Shown in pieces: positions 1 to 10,421 of a DNA stretch of 64,000 nucleotides. The number at the start of each line of letters is the position of its first letter. The stretch's first letter is position 1. A model generated the notes under the pieces. The model was not told where the DNA came from. It made no database searches and saw only the letters and a program-made list of their open reading frames with translations. The stretch is from Patiria miniata (lineage: Eukaryota; Echinodermata; Asteroidea; Valvatida; Asterinidae), in NCBI RefSeq assembly GCF_015706575.1, contig NW_024037076.1, positions 15,008,898-15,072,897 on the forward strand, read 5' to 3'. A program made the position numbers and the translations under genes.

Positions 1-813
1 TTCCAGAATGTCTAAATGAAAGTTCTGTTAATCCACTTTCAGCTGATAATACAACACTAGGATTAATTAATTTAAAAAAATACGGCAAGTTAAACTTGCC
101 CGATCCCCCTGGCCCCTAGATGACGTTTGACCTCAAATGTCTCAAGTCATCTGTAGCCCCCCTACCCAAAGATTATGGTCACCTAGTTTGGAAGAGATTG
201 AAGTCAGACATTTCATATGTTAGCACTAAACAGTTATTAAACTGGACGGACACATAGAAGGAATGTACACTATCGCAATATCCCCCTTTCAAGGCCGGGG
301 TAAACATTAAACTGATCATTTCCTTTTTTTCCCCTCTTTGAATCTCTCGGGTCCAACACCAAAACCAAAATCTGGCCCCTAGACCATGTGGGAGCCTCCC
401 AAACCAAAACAAATCTGATAACTCTCTCATTCAGACACAGAACATACATAAATACTGTCCCTAAGGCATAGTATGGCTTCAAATACAATGGACATTACCC
501 TAGCAACAAATTCTTTAAATTTATGCAAGCTTTGATTGAAATTCATTCAAGTTTTTAGGATTAACATCCATTGCATACAGGCATTTGGTTGCTATGAAAA
601 TACAACCATTGTACACCCAAAACACCCAAGGTATCACAAACATGTACTCGAGTGTCAACAAAAGTGTCGTTGCAAATCTTCAGAAAGTTTGGGATACGGG
701 AGGATGTTGCCCGATATTCACATGATCTTGGAAGAGATATGTCAGAACAGTCAAGCGTCTTTTGGTCTTGGATCCAGACTAAAATAACCTAAACCTTAGA
801 ACTCCCAGCTCAC
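1..813. other. No gene recognised at left edge
   Basis: AT-rich sequence with short open frames on both strands, none with recognisable protein character. It lies 3' of the minus-strand exon ending at 814, so it is probably intron of that gene. I see nothing else in it. Confidence 0.4.
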
Positions 814-2785
814 CTTGTCAAATATTGTCTTGCGTCTCTTAAAGAATGACTTGCATCTCCTCTGACTGTCTTGCTCATAGCTCAGATCAATGGGTCCCAT
901 ATGGTGGTTGGGTCGTTTCTTAGCGGTGGGCTCCAGGTCGGGCTCACTGAACTGATTCAAGGCAAAAACTTTTTAGATTTATTAGTTCCCTCATATTTAA
1001 GGATTTTAATATGTGATTAAGTGAGCTCCTGCATTTTGGTGGGGGAAAAAATGCCAGGGTAATACACTAACATAAAAATATAGAGGCGAAGATTTCAAAA
1101 TTTGTCGGTACTATCATATACATGTACACTGTTACAATGCGATGATCACACCTTGCGAATGTATACACATTTAAAGTCTTCACGTTTACAACATTCTTGT
1201 CACTCCAGTAAGTTCATTATTCATGCAAACCGTACACATCATGTAATCAAAGTGACTAAATGCCCCTTATAAACCTGGGCGTGTCGTGATCACGCCGGAG
1301 CTTCTACTCCTCATGAGGGACGTGTCATCGCTGCTGCTCTCCAGCCAAACACCATGGTTCATAATAATAATAATAATAATAAATATTACCCTGGATTGGA
1401 CATTTGGGAGACATCCCCATAGACTTGTGCACCCAATTTTCAAACTGAAATGTGCCCTAACCCAATATTCCCTTGTCCTTTTTCCACCAATTTTGGTATG
1501 CTTACTGATTAGACCATGAGCAACAAATATAATCTACATGTAATTGCAACAATAAAATTGTTCCTCTATTGGGGGGACTGTGACAATAGGGAGACATGAA
1601 AATGTCTCCCTAATGACCAACGTAAAATCTAGCAATTACGTGCACTCCCTAAATGTCAGAAATTAATGTTGAATTGTGAATTTTTGTTGTTAAAATTTTT
1701 AGAAAGTTGACATCTGCCTGTGTACTTGTTTCAGGTGGCGAGTGAAAACAGAAGTTGTCCCGCATGTCTCTGCAATTATCTTTGAACACAATTTGCATGC
1801 TGCACAGTGTTTCTTGCCCCTTTTCCGCAGTCCAACAATTCCCAGTGAATCTTAGAGCCAAACAGCACCACTGCTGCGTTCATTTGACATACATGTACAT
1901 GTTGTAGGGCTAATCAGTTTTTGCAGGGCCTTGATGTTTTTGAAGTTACAATAGGTCAAAATATCATCGTAAGGCATGTGAAGAGCATGAAGCAAGAATG
2001 CGTTACATTTACACGCTTATGATGTGTACCAGTGAAATACGCAGGCAACATAACTGTGCGCGGGTGCCAGCTACTCCGAATTAACAAGCTGCATTGACTG
2101 GTCTTCCTTCCAGCTTCAATCTCCTTCTCCAGCATGAAAACTTGCACTCAACGATTAAATGTTGTTTATGTTTGGAATAAAGACTAGACTCGCACATAAT
2201 TCAGCTTGCAAATGAATAAAGCCATACCTTATTTGGTGCATTTTGTTGTGGTGTGCTAAGCTAATTTTTGTGCAGCGCCATGAAATTGGCCCCTGGTCTC
2301 AGGACCGGGCCCCGGTCTCGGGACCGGGCCCCGGTCTCGGGACCGGGCCCCGGTCTCGGGACCGGGCCCCGGTCTCGGGACCGGGACCAGGTCTCGGGAC
2401 CGGGCCCCGGTCTCGGGACCGGGCCCCGGTCTCGGGACCGGGACCCGGTCTCGGGACCGGGACCAGGTCTCGGGACCGGGACCAGGTCTCGGGATCGACA
2501 TGTGTACAAGTACAACACTGACCCCCACCTACATGTACACAATGTACATGTACCGTACATGTACATGTACATGCTGTGCGGTTACAAAAATGCCTATCAC
2601 ATTGTGTACATTTTTTTTTTTTTCATGTTATTGCACTTCTCTACATCACTGTCAAATTTTCAGGCAATGCTAACCTGTGTACATGATGTACTGTGCTGTG
2701 GAGCTGTACCGGTAGTTTCATCTTCACAAACTGCTATGTGTTCTTCTGAAGCAAGGGCTTGTAACAGTTCTGCTGCTTCTGCCAT
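814..2785 (-). CDS. Partial unidentified gene, weakly MADS-box-like
   Basis: Two exons are read on the minus strand. The first (2794-2675) begins after a TTATACAG acceptor and has an ATG at 2785 in a good context (AACATGG); it opens MAEAAELLQALASEE and ends at a CAG/GTTAGC donor in phase 0. The second (951-814, 46 codons) lies between a GAATCAG acceptor and an AAG/GTGAGC donor; it is open only in phase 0, which matches the first. It contains two basic clusters, KKRPNHH and RRCKSFFKRRKTIFDK. The latter loosely resembles the RR..TFSKRK.GI..K helix of SRF-type MADS boxes, but the match is short. The gene would continue to the left of the window. Exon character is moderately supported; the family is not established. 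A small exon could be missing between 952 and 2674. Confidence 0.45.
1361..1384. repeat. (AAT)n microsatellite
   Basis: About eight ATA/AAT trinucleotides in a row in the putative intron of the left-edge gene. Confidence 0.8.
2290..2496. repeat. GC-rich 19-bp minisatellite
   Basis: About eleven head-to-tail copies of a 19-bp unit of the form GGTCTCGGGACCGGGCCCC, with some units reading ACCAG instead of CCCCG. The unit is nearly self-complementary. Because 19 is not a multiple of 3, every frame on both strands stays open and gives spurious GPGPGLGTGPRS-type peptides. Confidence 0.9.
2520..2575. repeat. ACATGT palindromic hexamer cluster
   Basis: Runs of the self-complementary ACATGT hexamer, the motif that recurs throughout the window (for example 4626-4690, 13697-13752, 14312-14334, 20517-20537, 29132-29166). 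Confidence 0.8.
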
Positions 2786-3461
2786 GTTGAACCTCTGTAT
2801 AAAAGCAAACATGTACATGTACATAAAACCAATACGTTGCTTGACCCTCCTGTGCAAACATACATTCTGTGCAAAGTTGCCTTTTCAGTCAATATCAATG
2901 AAGTGACCATTTTCAACAGTAAAGAGCTCCCAGCCTACATAAAGCACGATTGACTGGCTATGACTGTTGATGTAACTTCAAACAATAAGCCAGCTGTGCC
3001 TAAATGTACTTCTTGTATATTAATGGAGCATGCTACCGGTATATTCACTAAAAATACCACATGTGGGAAACCTGTTCATGCGAACCAGAGATATTTATCC
3101 GAATGTTAAAAAAGGCGATAAGTAGGGTCTAAGTTACTCGGACTAGGGCCGCACCACGTTAGGGTAAGCCTACATATGTACATCAACAATTAAGTATGAG
3201 AACCATTCGGTTGATCATGTTCCAACATAGCCCTAGTCTATGACCCTCTGTGGCTCTGCCATACAACTGTACGTACATTCCAGCCAAAGGTTGGTAATTT
3301 GAAAACAGCATAATAATCAAGGTGTACTGTGATTGGCTCGTTGTTCTAATCCCGAATGCAATTTTTTTTCTGCGCACAACAGTACATAATAATTATGTAC
3401 GTCATTTCAGCGTCATTTCAGAATACACTGGGCTGTGTGGCTACAAGTTGGGCAATTCCAC

Positions 3462-5068
3462 GGTAACGGAAGGACGTTTTCACTCATTAAACAAAATTTC
3501 AAATGTGTGTATCACAGACACTGTTCATAGTTACAGCAAACAAATGTCACAATTGTATTGCTATAATGCTACTTTCATTTTCCACACTTTTGGGGGGCAT
3601 GAATGCCTCCCGTTTATGAATTATGAATATTAATGAGGTCGGTAACGGAAGGACGGTAAAACGGACAAGGGTTTTCCAACTTACTCGCATTTTGCGTAAA
3701 CTCTGTGAATTTTATGGGGCAATTATATTTTAAAGGTAAGAAATGGAATCCCTGAAGCTTTATCTATACTATACCGCCTTTCATTTGACTTGAAGTGTTT
3801 CGGTAATATAATTACAACGTTTTAAGCAGATTATGATTTGGTAACGGAAGGACGGTAACGGAAGGACAAAAGGTTTACTCAATTATAGCATGAATAAAAT
3901 GTGAATTTACACTAATTATACAAGTGAAACAAATTGCTGAAATGTGTAACTGAATGTGAAATCAACAATATGCAGACCTGGCATAAATAATTATACCCAA
4001 GAAACCATTGAGATAAAGATAGAAGCCTGCTAATTAATGACAACAAAAGAAAAACGAAAACCACCCAAAACACATAATTCACGAACACAAGACAACTACA
4101 GAATTGGACTTCAAACCCATCACCTCAATCCTTAAAAAGTTTAAATACACAGTATTTGAGCACTTGAGTATATTGGTTACATGTTCGCCAACAACTTTTA
4201 ATAATAATACCGGTAGGTTCAGTGGTTTACCTAAAGGGTGGGGGGGGGGGGGGCGACCAGCCTACATTTAAATTTAAGGTAAAAACATCTACCGGTAGAA
4301 CTGATGGCTTCAGTTAGGTGTTGCTTTTAATTGAACTCTAAAATCAATGTTTGAAATCAAATTACAATGATTTAGAGTAGTAACAATTAATTTATAAACA
4401 TCCAAACTGAAATTGTTAACTTGGGCATAATTTGTCAAAGATTGCACCTCACATGTCTTACACATGTAAATTGAATAAAAGTGCCCCAAAGTACCGGTAC
4501 TTTCTGCCATCCCAATTTTGACTTAATTTGCTTCTGGAATGGCTTCACAGAATTTGTATCTTTCTCTATTGTCCATGAATGCTGATGGCAGCAACTTTAT
4601 GATTTGATTTTCTGCAACAACTCCATACATGTACATGTACTGGTACATCGGCATATATGTACATGTACATTGTACATGTTGTACATGCCTGTGCCTTCCT
4701 TTGTAATAAACACCTTGCCCTGCTTATCCCGCTTTTGTGAAGGTGGGTCACATGAATGTCCTTTCAATGCTCATTATACATGCATGTATTTGCAGTGATT
4801 TTCATTTTTCAAACATGAGCGCAAATGTCGTAACATTTGATAAAAATACGATTTGTCCTTCCGTTACCGTCCTTCCGTTACCAATTTGGTAACGGAAGGA
4901 CGTGATTTAATTAATTGTAATTAAAAAACGAGAAGTACAGCAGCGTCAGTTATCATGTCATATTGAAGGCCTGCCTAAACTTGCTTTGCACAATAACTTT
5001 CAATGCATTCATACTGCAAGTTTTAAAAATACATTAAAAATATTAATTTTTTCGGTAACGGAAGGACA
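3462..5068. repeat. GGTAACGGAAGGAC motif cluster, partly inverted
   Basis: A 14-15 bp motif GGTAACGGAAGGAC occurs at 3462, 3641, twice head to tail at 3840-3868, twice in reverse orientation at 4856-4883, forward again at 4888 and again at 5054. The doublet at 3840 and the inverted doublet at 4856 bracket about 1 kb of AT-rich DNA like terminal inverted repeats. A degenerate copy (CACGGAAGGACG) lies near 6173. This could be a non-autonomous transposon with tandem subterminal motifs, or satellite-derived; the superfamily is not recognised. Confidence 0.6.
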
Positions 5069-5599
5069 TTTTCGAAGGCTAAAATATTAGAAGTCACTGA
5101 AGCGAAGCAAATTACGCAAACTGTTAAAAACAAGTTTTAGTTGGTTTTTCAAGACCAATACTTTCTCGTGACAGAAACTGATGGCATTAGTACATATTTT
5201 TGTGTGTGTTTTGGTAGAATACTTTCATATCACTATTAATCACATTTTTAGGATTAAAACAGGATTAATACATAATCCTATTTTTTGGTATAGAAATGTA
5301 TACAAAATAAAATTCCGACTTCAAATCTTGAAAATATAGACTTTTAGCTTTCATTTGATGCCAAATTTGTTTAAGTCACATGTATTTGAATTTTTTGGTG
5401 TCATGTCCACTTTGGTGTGGAATTGCCCAGTTGTCAATTTTGGTGGACAATTTACTGATGGATCTAACATCCTTTTTGTCAAATTTAAAAACAGTCCACC
5501 AAAACTGACAACTTTTAACGATACAGGGCAGCGTATTCAGCGCACCAATGACGTACATAATGTACCGTTGCGCGATGCAAAGCATACAATCCCCCCCTC

Positions 5600-5960
5600 C
5601 ATCCCAAATGGTCAAGCCGAATGTAGAGTTGACCTGCTGAGGTCACGCGAAGATCGGCGCACGTGCAACGTACGTAAACACACATGAACATGACTTCTGT
5701 ATTCGTCGGATCAGAAATGCGAGGCTGGTGAGTAAAAACTCAGATTTTCCACCCACAAAACTGTCCCATGATCCAAATATCAATGGTCCTAAAATATTTT
5801 AGAGTTTTGGATCAACCATGCCAACCTTTTGGGTGGATTTGTGTTTCAGAAATTGGAATTCCAGACAAACATGACAAAGGTATTTCGTCTATCAAAGGGC
5901 ATTTCCAAAAGCCACAGTGTACTGACCCCCGAAAATTCACCGTGCTAGAAGGCTAACGGA
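5600..5960 (+). repeat. Dispersed repeat, copy 1 (inverted to 11930-12270)
   Basis: This segment matches the reverse complement of about 11930-12270, with shared blocks such as GACCTGCTGAGGTCAC / CAGCAGGTCA, TTTTCCACCCA and TTTCCAAAAGCCA. The copies are diverged, with substitutions and small indels. Probably an old non-autonomous element. Confidence 0.65.
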
Positions 5961-6365
5961 GAGTTTCACTGTGCACGATCGCCAAAGGTTTACCCCAAAA
6001 CACACACCCAAAATTAATGATTTATTACTATATGACTGTGACAGTGATTGTAGCCGTATTTTCAACAATTTCAATCACATCAATGCAACAATATGTTATT
6101 ATGTACAAGTTCAAAAGTTTTGATGATAAATTTTCAAAAACGATTTGCGACGTCGCACTGCGGCATGCACGTCACGGAAGGACGATTTCGCTTGGCTCGA
6201 ACATGTACAAGAGCGTGGCGTAGTTTACACATGGAGAAATACATTTGTAAGCCACGTTCACGGGTCTAGGCCAGTAGATATTTTTACCAAAATCCGGAAC
6301 TAGAAAAACGACTGTTACATGTAGTAGGCCTAAAGGTAGAACCTGATATAGCTCTACTGAGTGGA

Positions 6366-7595
6366 GCGTTGAACTACGGTACCCTCCGTACAAACGCTCC
6401 ACCGATTTGGCATACTTTGGTGACAGGTACACGGTCGACATGACGGTATGCACTTTGTGCATGCCCTCGCGAGGACAAAAGGCCCCAAAAAAACTGATAA
6501 AGAGAATACAAATGAAAAAGACACTAAGACAGTAACCCTGGATAGATCCACACATTCATGACATTCCATAAGACCCCTTAAATTGTACCAAACAACCGGT
6601 AATTTGGAAAAAAAAGAACAAAATAGTCTGAACTTACCGCTCACAATTAAATGTGTCTGCCGAGTTGTACAGTCCATTTCACTGACATGACTGATGCATA
6701 ATTCATCGCGCGCGTGTGTGACGTCACCATTGAAGAAAACAAGTTGCGCTTACTCAACGACTGTTTCATGTAGTCATATGTGCCCTGCGCCGTCTGACAG
6801 TGTGGGCTTTTGGCGCGGAACACATATGACTACATGAAATAGTCATTGATTAAGCGCAACTTGTTTTTCTTCGATCGAGCAACGACGGTGACGTCACATC
6901 AGACGCCCTCATTCGGCAAGTCGGTGCAAGGTCTGAGCTTCACGGCAAACACATTGAGCTGTAAGTTTTCTGACTATTTTGCTCTTTTTTTTTTCAAAAT
7001 TTTCGCTGTTTGGTTACAATATAAGGGGTCTTATGGAATGTCATGAATGTGTGGATCTATCCAGGGTTAGGCCAAAAAAAATAATAAGTCGGTCTCTGGT
7101 CAGCGCGCGCGTCGATTTTAATCATGCGCGTCGATCTTTTTTTTTCCAAAATGTTCCGCGGTAGCTCCAACAGCGCCCTCTATTTCCACACCTCCTCAAT
7201 TTTTTTTACCAAAGAGCACCAAGAAATGGGAAATTGCACCAAGGTAAATGATCGAAAGCACCAAGGCAAATTATGGAGGACACCAATGTACATGAGGACA
7301 CCAAAAAAGCAAAATAGTACCCACCTTGTCTGTACAAATCCAAGTTTGAAGAAAAAAAAAACGCAAAAAAAAAAAAAAAGCCGCGTGGCCGCGTCAATTC
7401 CGGAACTTTGGTCTGACCAGAGACCGAATATTTTTTGGGGGGGGGGGCCTTACTGTCTTTCTCATTTGTATTCTCTTTACCGGTTTTTTGGGGTCTTTTT
7501 GTTCTCGCGTGGGTATGTACACTATCATGCTACTGTGAAGCCGTCACCAAAGTATGCCAAATCGGTGGAGCTGTCGAGCGCAATTTGTATGGAAC
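6366..7595. mobile_element. 1.2-kb foldback (long inverted repeat) element
   Basis: The left arm (about 6366-6790) is matched in reverse complement by about 6800-7595. The centre (6743-6848) is the best conserved part, with ATGTAGTCATATGTG facing CACATATGACTACAT. Outer arms share GATAGATCCACACATTCATG, GCATACTTTGGTGAC and CCGATTTGG. The right arm is interrupted by a 380-bp insertion at 7070-7449, which explains the unequal arm lengths. No coding sequence was found inside. Confidence 0.75.
7070..7449. mobile_element. GGCC-TIR MITE with TTA target duplication
   Basis: A 380-bp insertion in the right arm of the 6366-7595 foldback. It begins GGCCAAAAAAAA...GTCGGTCTCTGGTCAG and ends with the inverted form (CTGACCAGAGACCGA...GGCC). 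It is flanked by TTA on both sides, and the uninterrupted sequence (CCAGGGTTACTGTCT) survives in reverse complement in the left arm at about 6527-6542, giving an internal empty site. A 3-bp TTA duplication fits the PIF/Harbinger superfamily (inference). Related copies are at 33556-33910, 59461-59706 and 60258-60632. Confidence 0.85.
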
Positions 7596-7623
7596 GCCAA
7601 AGACAAAGAGGCATTTAATGTGA

Positions 7624-8290
7624 TCATCGAATCGGTGATACACTTTTGCAATCGGTGATGCATATTCACGATCGGTGATGGACTTTCGCGATCGGTGATG
7701 GACTTTTACTGGTGATGCATATTCACGATCGGTGATGGACTTTCGCGATCGGTGATGGACTTTTATTGGTGATGCATATTCACGATCGGTGATGGACGTT
7801 CGCAATCGGTGATGGACTTTTACTGGTGATGGGCATCTTCACGATCGGTGATGGACTTTCGCAATCGGTGATGGACTTTTACTGGTGATGCATTTTCACG
7901 ATCGGTGATGAACTTTTGCAATCGGTGATGAACTTTCACGATCGGTGATGGACTTTTACTGGTGATGCATATTCACGATCGGTGATGAACTTTTGCAATC
8001 GGTGTTGGACTTTCACTGGTGATGCATATTCACGATCGGTGATGAACTTTCGCAATTGGTGATGGACTTTTATTGGTGATGCATATTCACGAGTGGCGAT
8101 GGACTTTCGCAATCGGTGATGGACTTACGCGATCGGTGATGGACTTTTACTGGTGATGCATTTTCACGATCGGTGATGAATTTCGCAATCGGTGATGGAC
8201 TTTCGCGATCGGTGATGGACTTTTACTGGTGATGCATATTCACGAGTGGCGATGGACTTTCGCAAGCGGTGATGGATTTTTACTGCGATA
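7624..8290. repeat. GATCGGTGATGGACTTT minisatellite
   Basis: About 670 bp of imperfect tandem units built from GATCGGTGATGGACTTTCGC and ACTGGTGATGCATATTCAC. They are arranged in a higher-order pattern of roughly 55-60 bp (two or three GGTGATG cores, then GCATATTCAC). The GGTGATG core occurs more than 30 times. Not CRISPR: there are no unique spacers. Confidence 0.9.
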
Positions 8291-10280
8291 GGCATTAGAG
8301 CTGGAGTTATTCAAGCTAAAATGTGCTTTAAAAACACATTTTGTCTAATTTTTTTTCGCACTTACACAGCTTTCTGGATTCCTCTTGGATGAAATCAAAA
8401 GGTGAGATGAAAATTAATATGTTTGGCGGCAGATAAAGTGGCGATTGAGTATGGACATTTTCCCCTTCTGGGATATTGATAAGCACTGCTAAATCTCAAT
8501 GTTTCTTTTCATTGACGCTAATTGAATTCCCCTTTTTATTTATTTCTTTGTTCATTCATTTATTCCATTATTTCTCCACAGTCCATGTAGGCCTACTCGT
8601 GTTTTGCACATTTTTTTCTTCATCAATGAAAATCCCGCCCGCAAGGTTCTCAAATTGCGATCGCCTTTGCGCAAGTTTAACCTTGCGCACGCAAATTAAA
8701 ATGGCGCAGGGTAATTTGTGAAGCCTCGACTCCAGGGGCGCGTGCTCGTTCCTTACACTAACCCCTGGCTGTGATGATGACGTAAATGATGCTGAATGGC
8801 TATTCACAGCGTACTGCGTGCGCATTTCGAAGATTGCACGCCGGGCGCGCCCATAATGCGCTCGCGTGCTTTGCACGTAACATCACGTACGAAAACAAAA
8901 TTGTGATTCAAAAGTCGCGATGCCTGTACGATATGGATTATGTCAGCCGCGTTTTTCGCTAAAAAAAACCCTGTATATGTGGTTGTAAAGGCACGAAAGG
9001 GGTAGGCCTACGAACATTCAATACAAATCTTTGCTAATTAACACAACGTCCAAACGTTGTGTTTGAAAGGATTGATTCTTAAAAATCACAACTTTTAACA
9101 TTTTAAAGATGGCGTCGGCACGTAAAATGGATAAACTGCAGCTCTAATTATAATGTGCCGTATTTTGGCACATTTAAATAACACAATTCCAGGGGTTACG
9201 ATCGCGCAAGGCATAGCCATGGTGGGAAACAACATGGCGCTGCAAGATCGTACCCACGGGGCACGAGGTTGTATTGTAATTTGCGTGCTTCGGGAGTCAC
9301 TCGCGCAAGTTTAAACTTGCGCGCGCAAGTTTAAACTTGCACGGGGGACTCAAATTGCGCTCGACATGCTCGACCATTTGTGTCGACAGAGCTAAACCTG
9401 ATATTGATAAGGCAGTGGATATTTTGCCGGAGACGGCAAACCTTTAGTAAACGTTAGTTTGCCGGATATGCACTGAACATGCGCAGTTACTGTTTTTTTT
9501 GTACAAGTTTACACATTTTCCGGTGACAAATTTTAGTCTGGATCTGGCTCCATGCTAGCTGGAGTTACCCAGCCCTGAGTTTTATCATTGGGAGACAACC
9601 CAATGATAAAACTCAGGGCTGGGTAACTCCAGCTAGCTCCATGCCAATATTATCGTTGTGACCTCGTATTCACAAGATGGGATTCAGACCATTTTATAAT
9701 TTCGGACTTTATTTCCCTTTTTAAAAAAAATCCTCCAGAGCCACAAATCTGAAAAAGAAAATGTAATAGGCCTACTCTGCAATAAAATGTTTGAGACATG
9801 TTAAAATAATAAAAGAAGAATATTCTTATTTATTATATTAACCACTACACCAAACGTGCTACACATCTTTTGATGGGAATTTCATACATCTAATAATTCA
9901 GCCCTATCTTAAAGAGTACAACGCCCTCTGTTGATATGGATTGCCGCCGGCAAACCTTTAGCCTTTAGTAAACGTTAGTTTGCCGTCATTACCTCCGGCA
10001 AAATATCCACTATAGTGACTCACATGACTCAGTAATGTTCTCCATGGTACTAATGTAATACTAATAGTCATGCTAGTAGTAAGGCCTACCTTTTTTAAGT
10101 AGGTCTACGGTGGAAGGGAAGGAGTTAAAGTCATTACAAGTTCTGGTAAAGCACACAAACATGACACAGGAATTCCACAGTCATGACAGTCACAGAAATT
10201 GGAAAATTAATTGGCACCTGGCCGGCCGGCCACGGCTGGAAATAAAGCGCGTGTACTGTAACTTAACTTGAATTGCAGCC
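8291..10280. other. Gene-free region upstream of SURF2
   Basis: No exon was recognised. It contains CpG-bearing patches (8630-8930, 9180-9370), a tandem pair of the palindrome GCAAGTTTAAACTTGC near 9305-9340, a perfect hairpin at 9554-9637, and a GCCGGCAAACCTTTAGTAAACG motif pair (about 9435 and 9950) in partly inverted form. The last part is probably the SURF2 promoter region, but no TATA box or defined element could be assigned. Confidence 0.45.
9554..9637. repeat. Perfect 39-bp inverted repeat, 6-nt loop
   Basis: Left arm 9554-9592 and right arm 9599-9637 are perfect reverse complements around the loop AGACAA. The arm begins GCTAGCTGGAGTTACCC. The core AGCTGGAGTTAC recurs in the hairpin at 11311-11364, so this is probably a recent foldback MITE. 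Confidence 0.95.
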
Positions 10281-10289
10281 GTAGTGTGC

Positions 10290-10384
10290 CAACCTCGTCC
10301 CCAGGGTGTCGAGCAGTACGCGCCCACCACTACCTGCTCTGGAAACAAACGTTGGAAATAAAGTAAGCACTGGGGACGAGGTTG
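10290..10384. mobile_element. 95-bp MITE in the SURF2 5' region
   Basis: Terminal inverted repeats CAACCTCGTCCCCAG / CTGGGGACGAGGTTG enclose 95 bp. The element is flanked by direct copies of GTAGTGTGC (10281-10289 and 10385-10393). It is an internally deleted relative of the 507-bp element at 47553-48059, sharing both ends and AACGWTTGGAAATAAAGTAAGCA-like internal sequence. It ends 37 bp before the first SURF2 ATG, so it lies in the promoter or 5' UTR. The duplication length (7-9 bp depending on where the TIR is cut) is compatible with P, hAT or Mutator types. Confidence 0.85.
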
Positions 10385-10421
10385 GTAGTGTGCATGTGCA
10401 CCAGACTGGTTTTAACAAAGA

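Larger units (their letters stand above)
2795..6365. other. Gene-free repeat-rich region
   Basis: No exon with coding character was found. A half copy of the GGCGATAAG hairpin arm lies at about 3110-3155 (full hairpin at 11064-11170), a poly-G run at about 4243-4253, and the GGTAACGGAAGGAC motif cluster at 3462-5068. The longest open frames here, such as 5355-5687, fall in repeat-like sequence and resemble no known family. Confidence 0.6.

Noticed and set aside
1279..1345. Possible third minus-strand exon (DDTSLMRSRSS) of the left-edge gene
   Set aside because: The donor (GTTTAT) is weak and its phase does not fit between the two accepted exons.
2268..2906. 212-codon ORF with GPGPGLGTGPRS repeats
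   Set aside because: It is the translation of a 19-bp minisatellite, open in every frame on both strands, followed by unique sequence with no domain.
7124..7618. 164-codon ORF
   Set aside because: It runs through the MITE/foldback junction and its poly-A and poly-G runs; no protein character.
7624..8290. CRISPR-like repeat array
   Set aside because: Units are contiguous and degenerate, there are no unique spacers, and the genome is eukaryotic.
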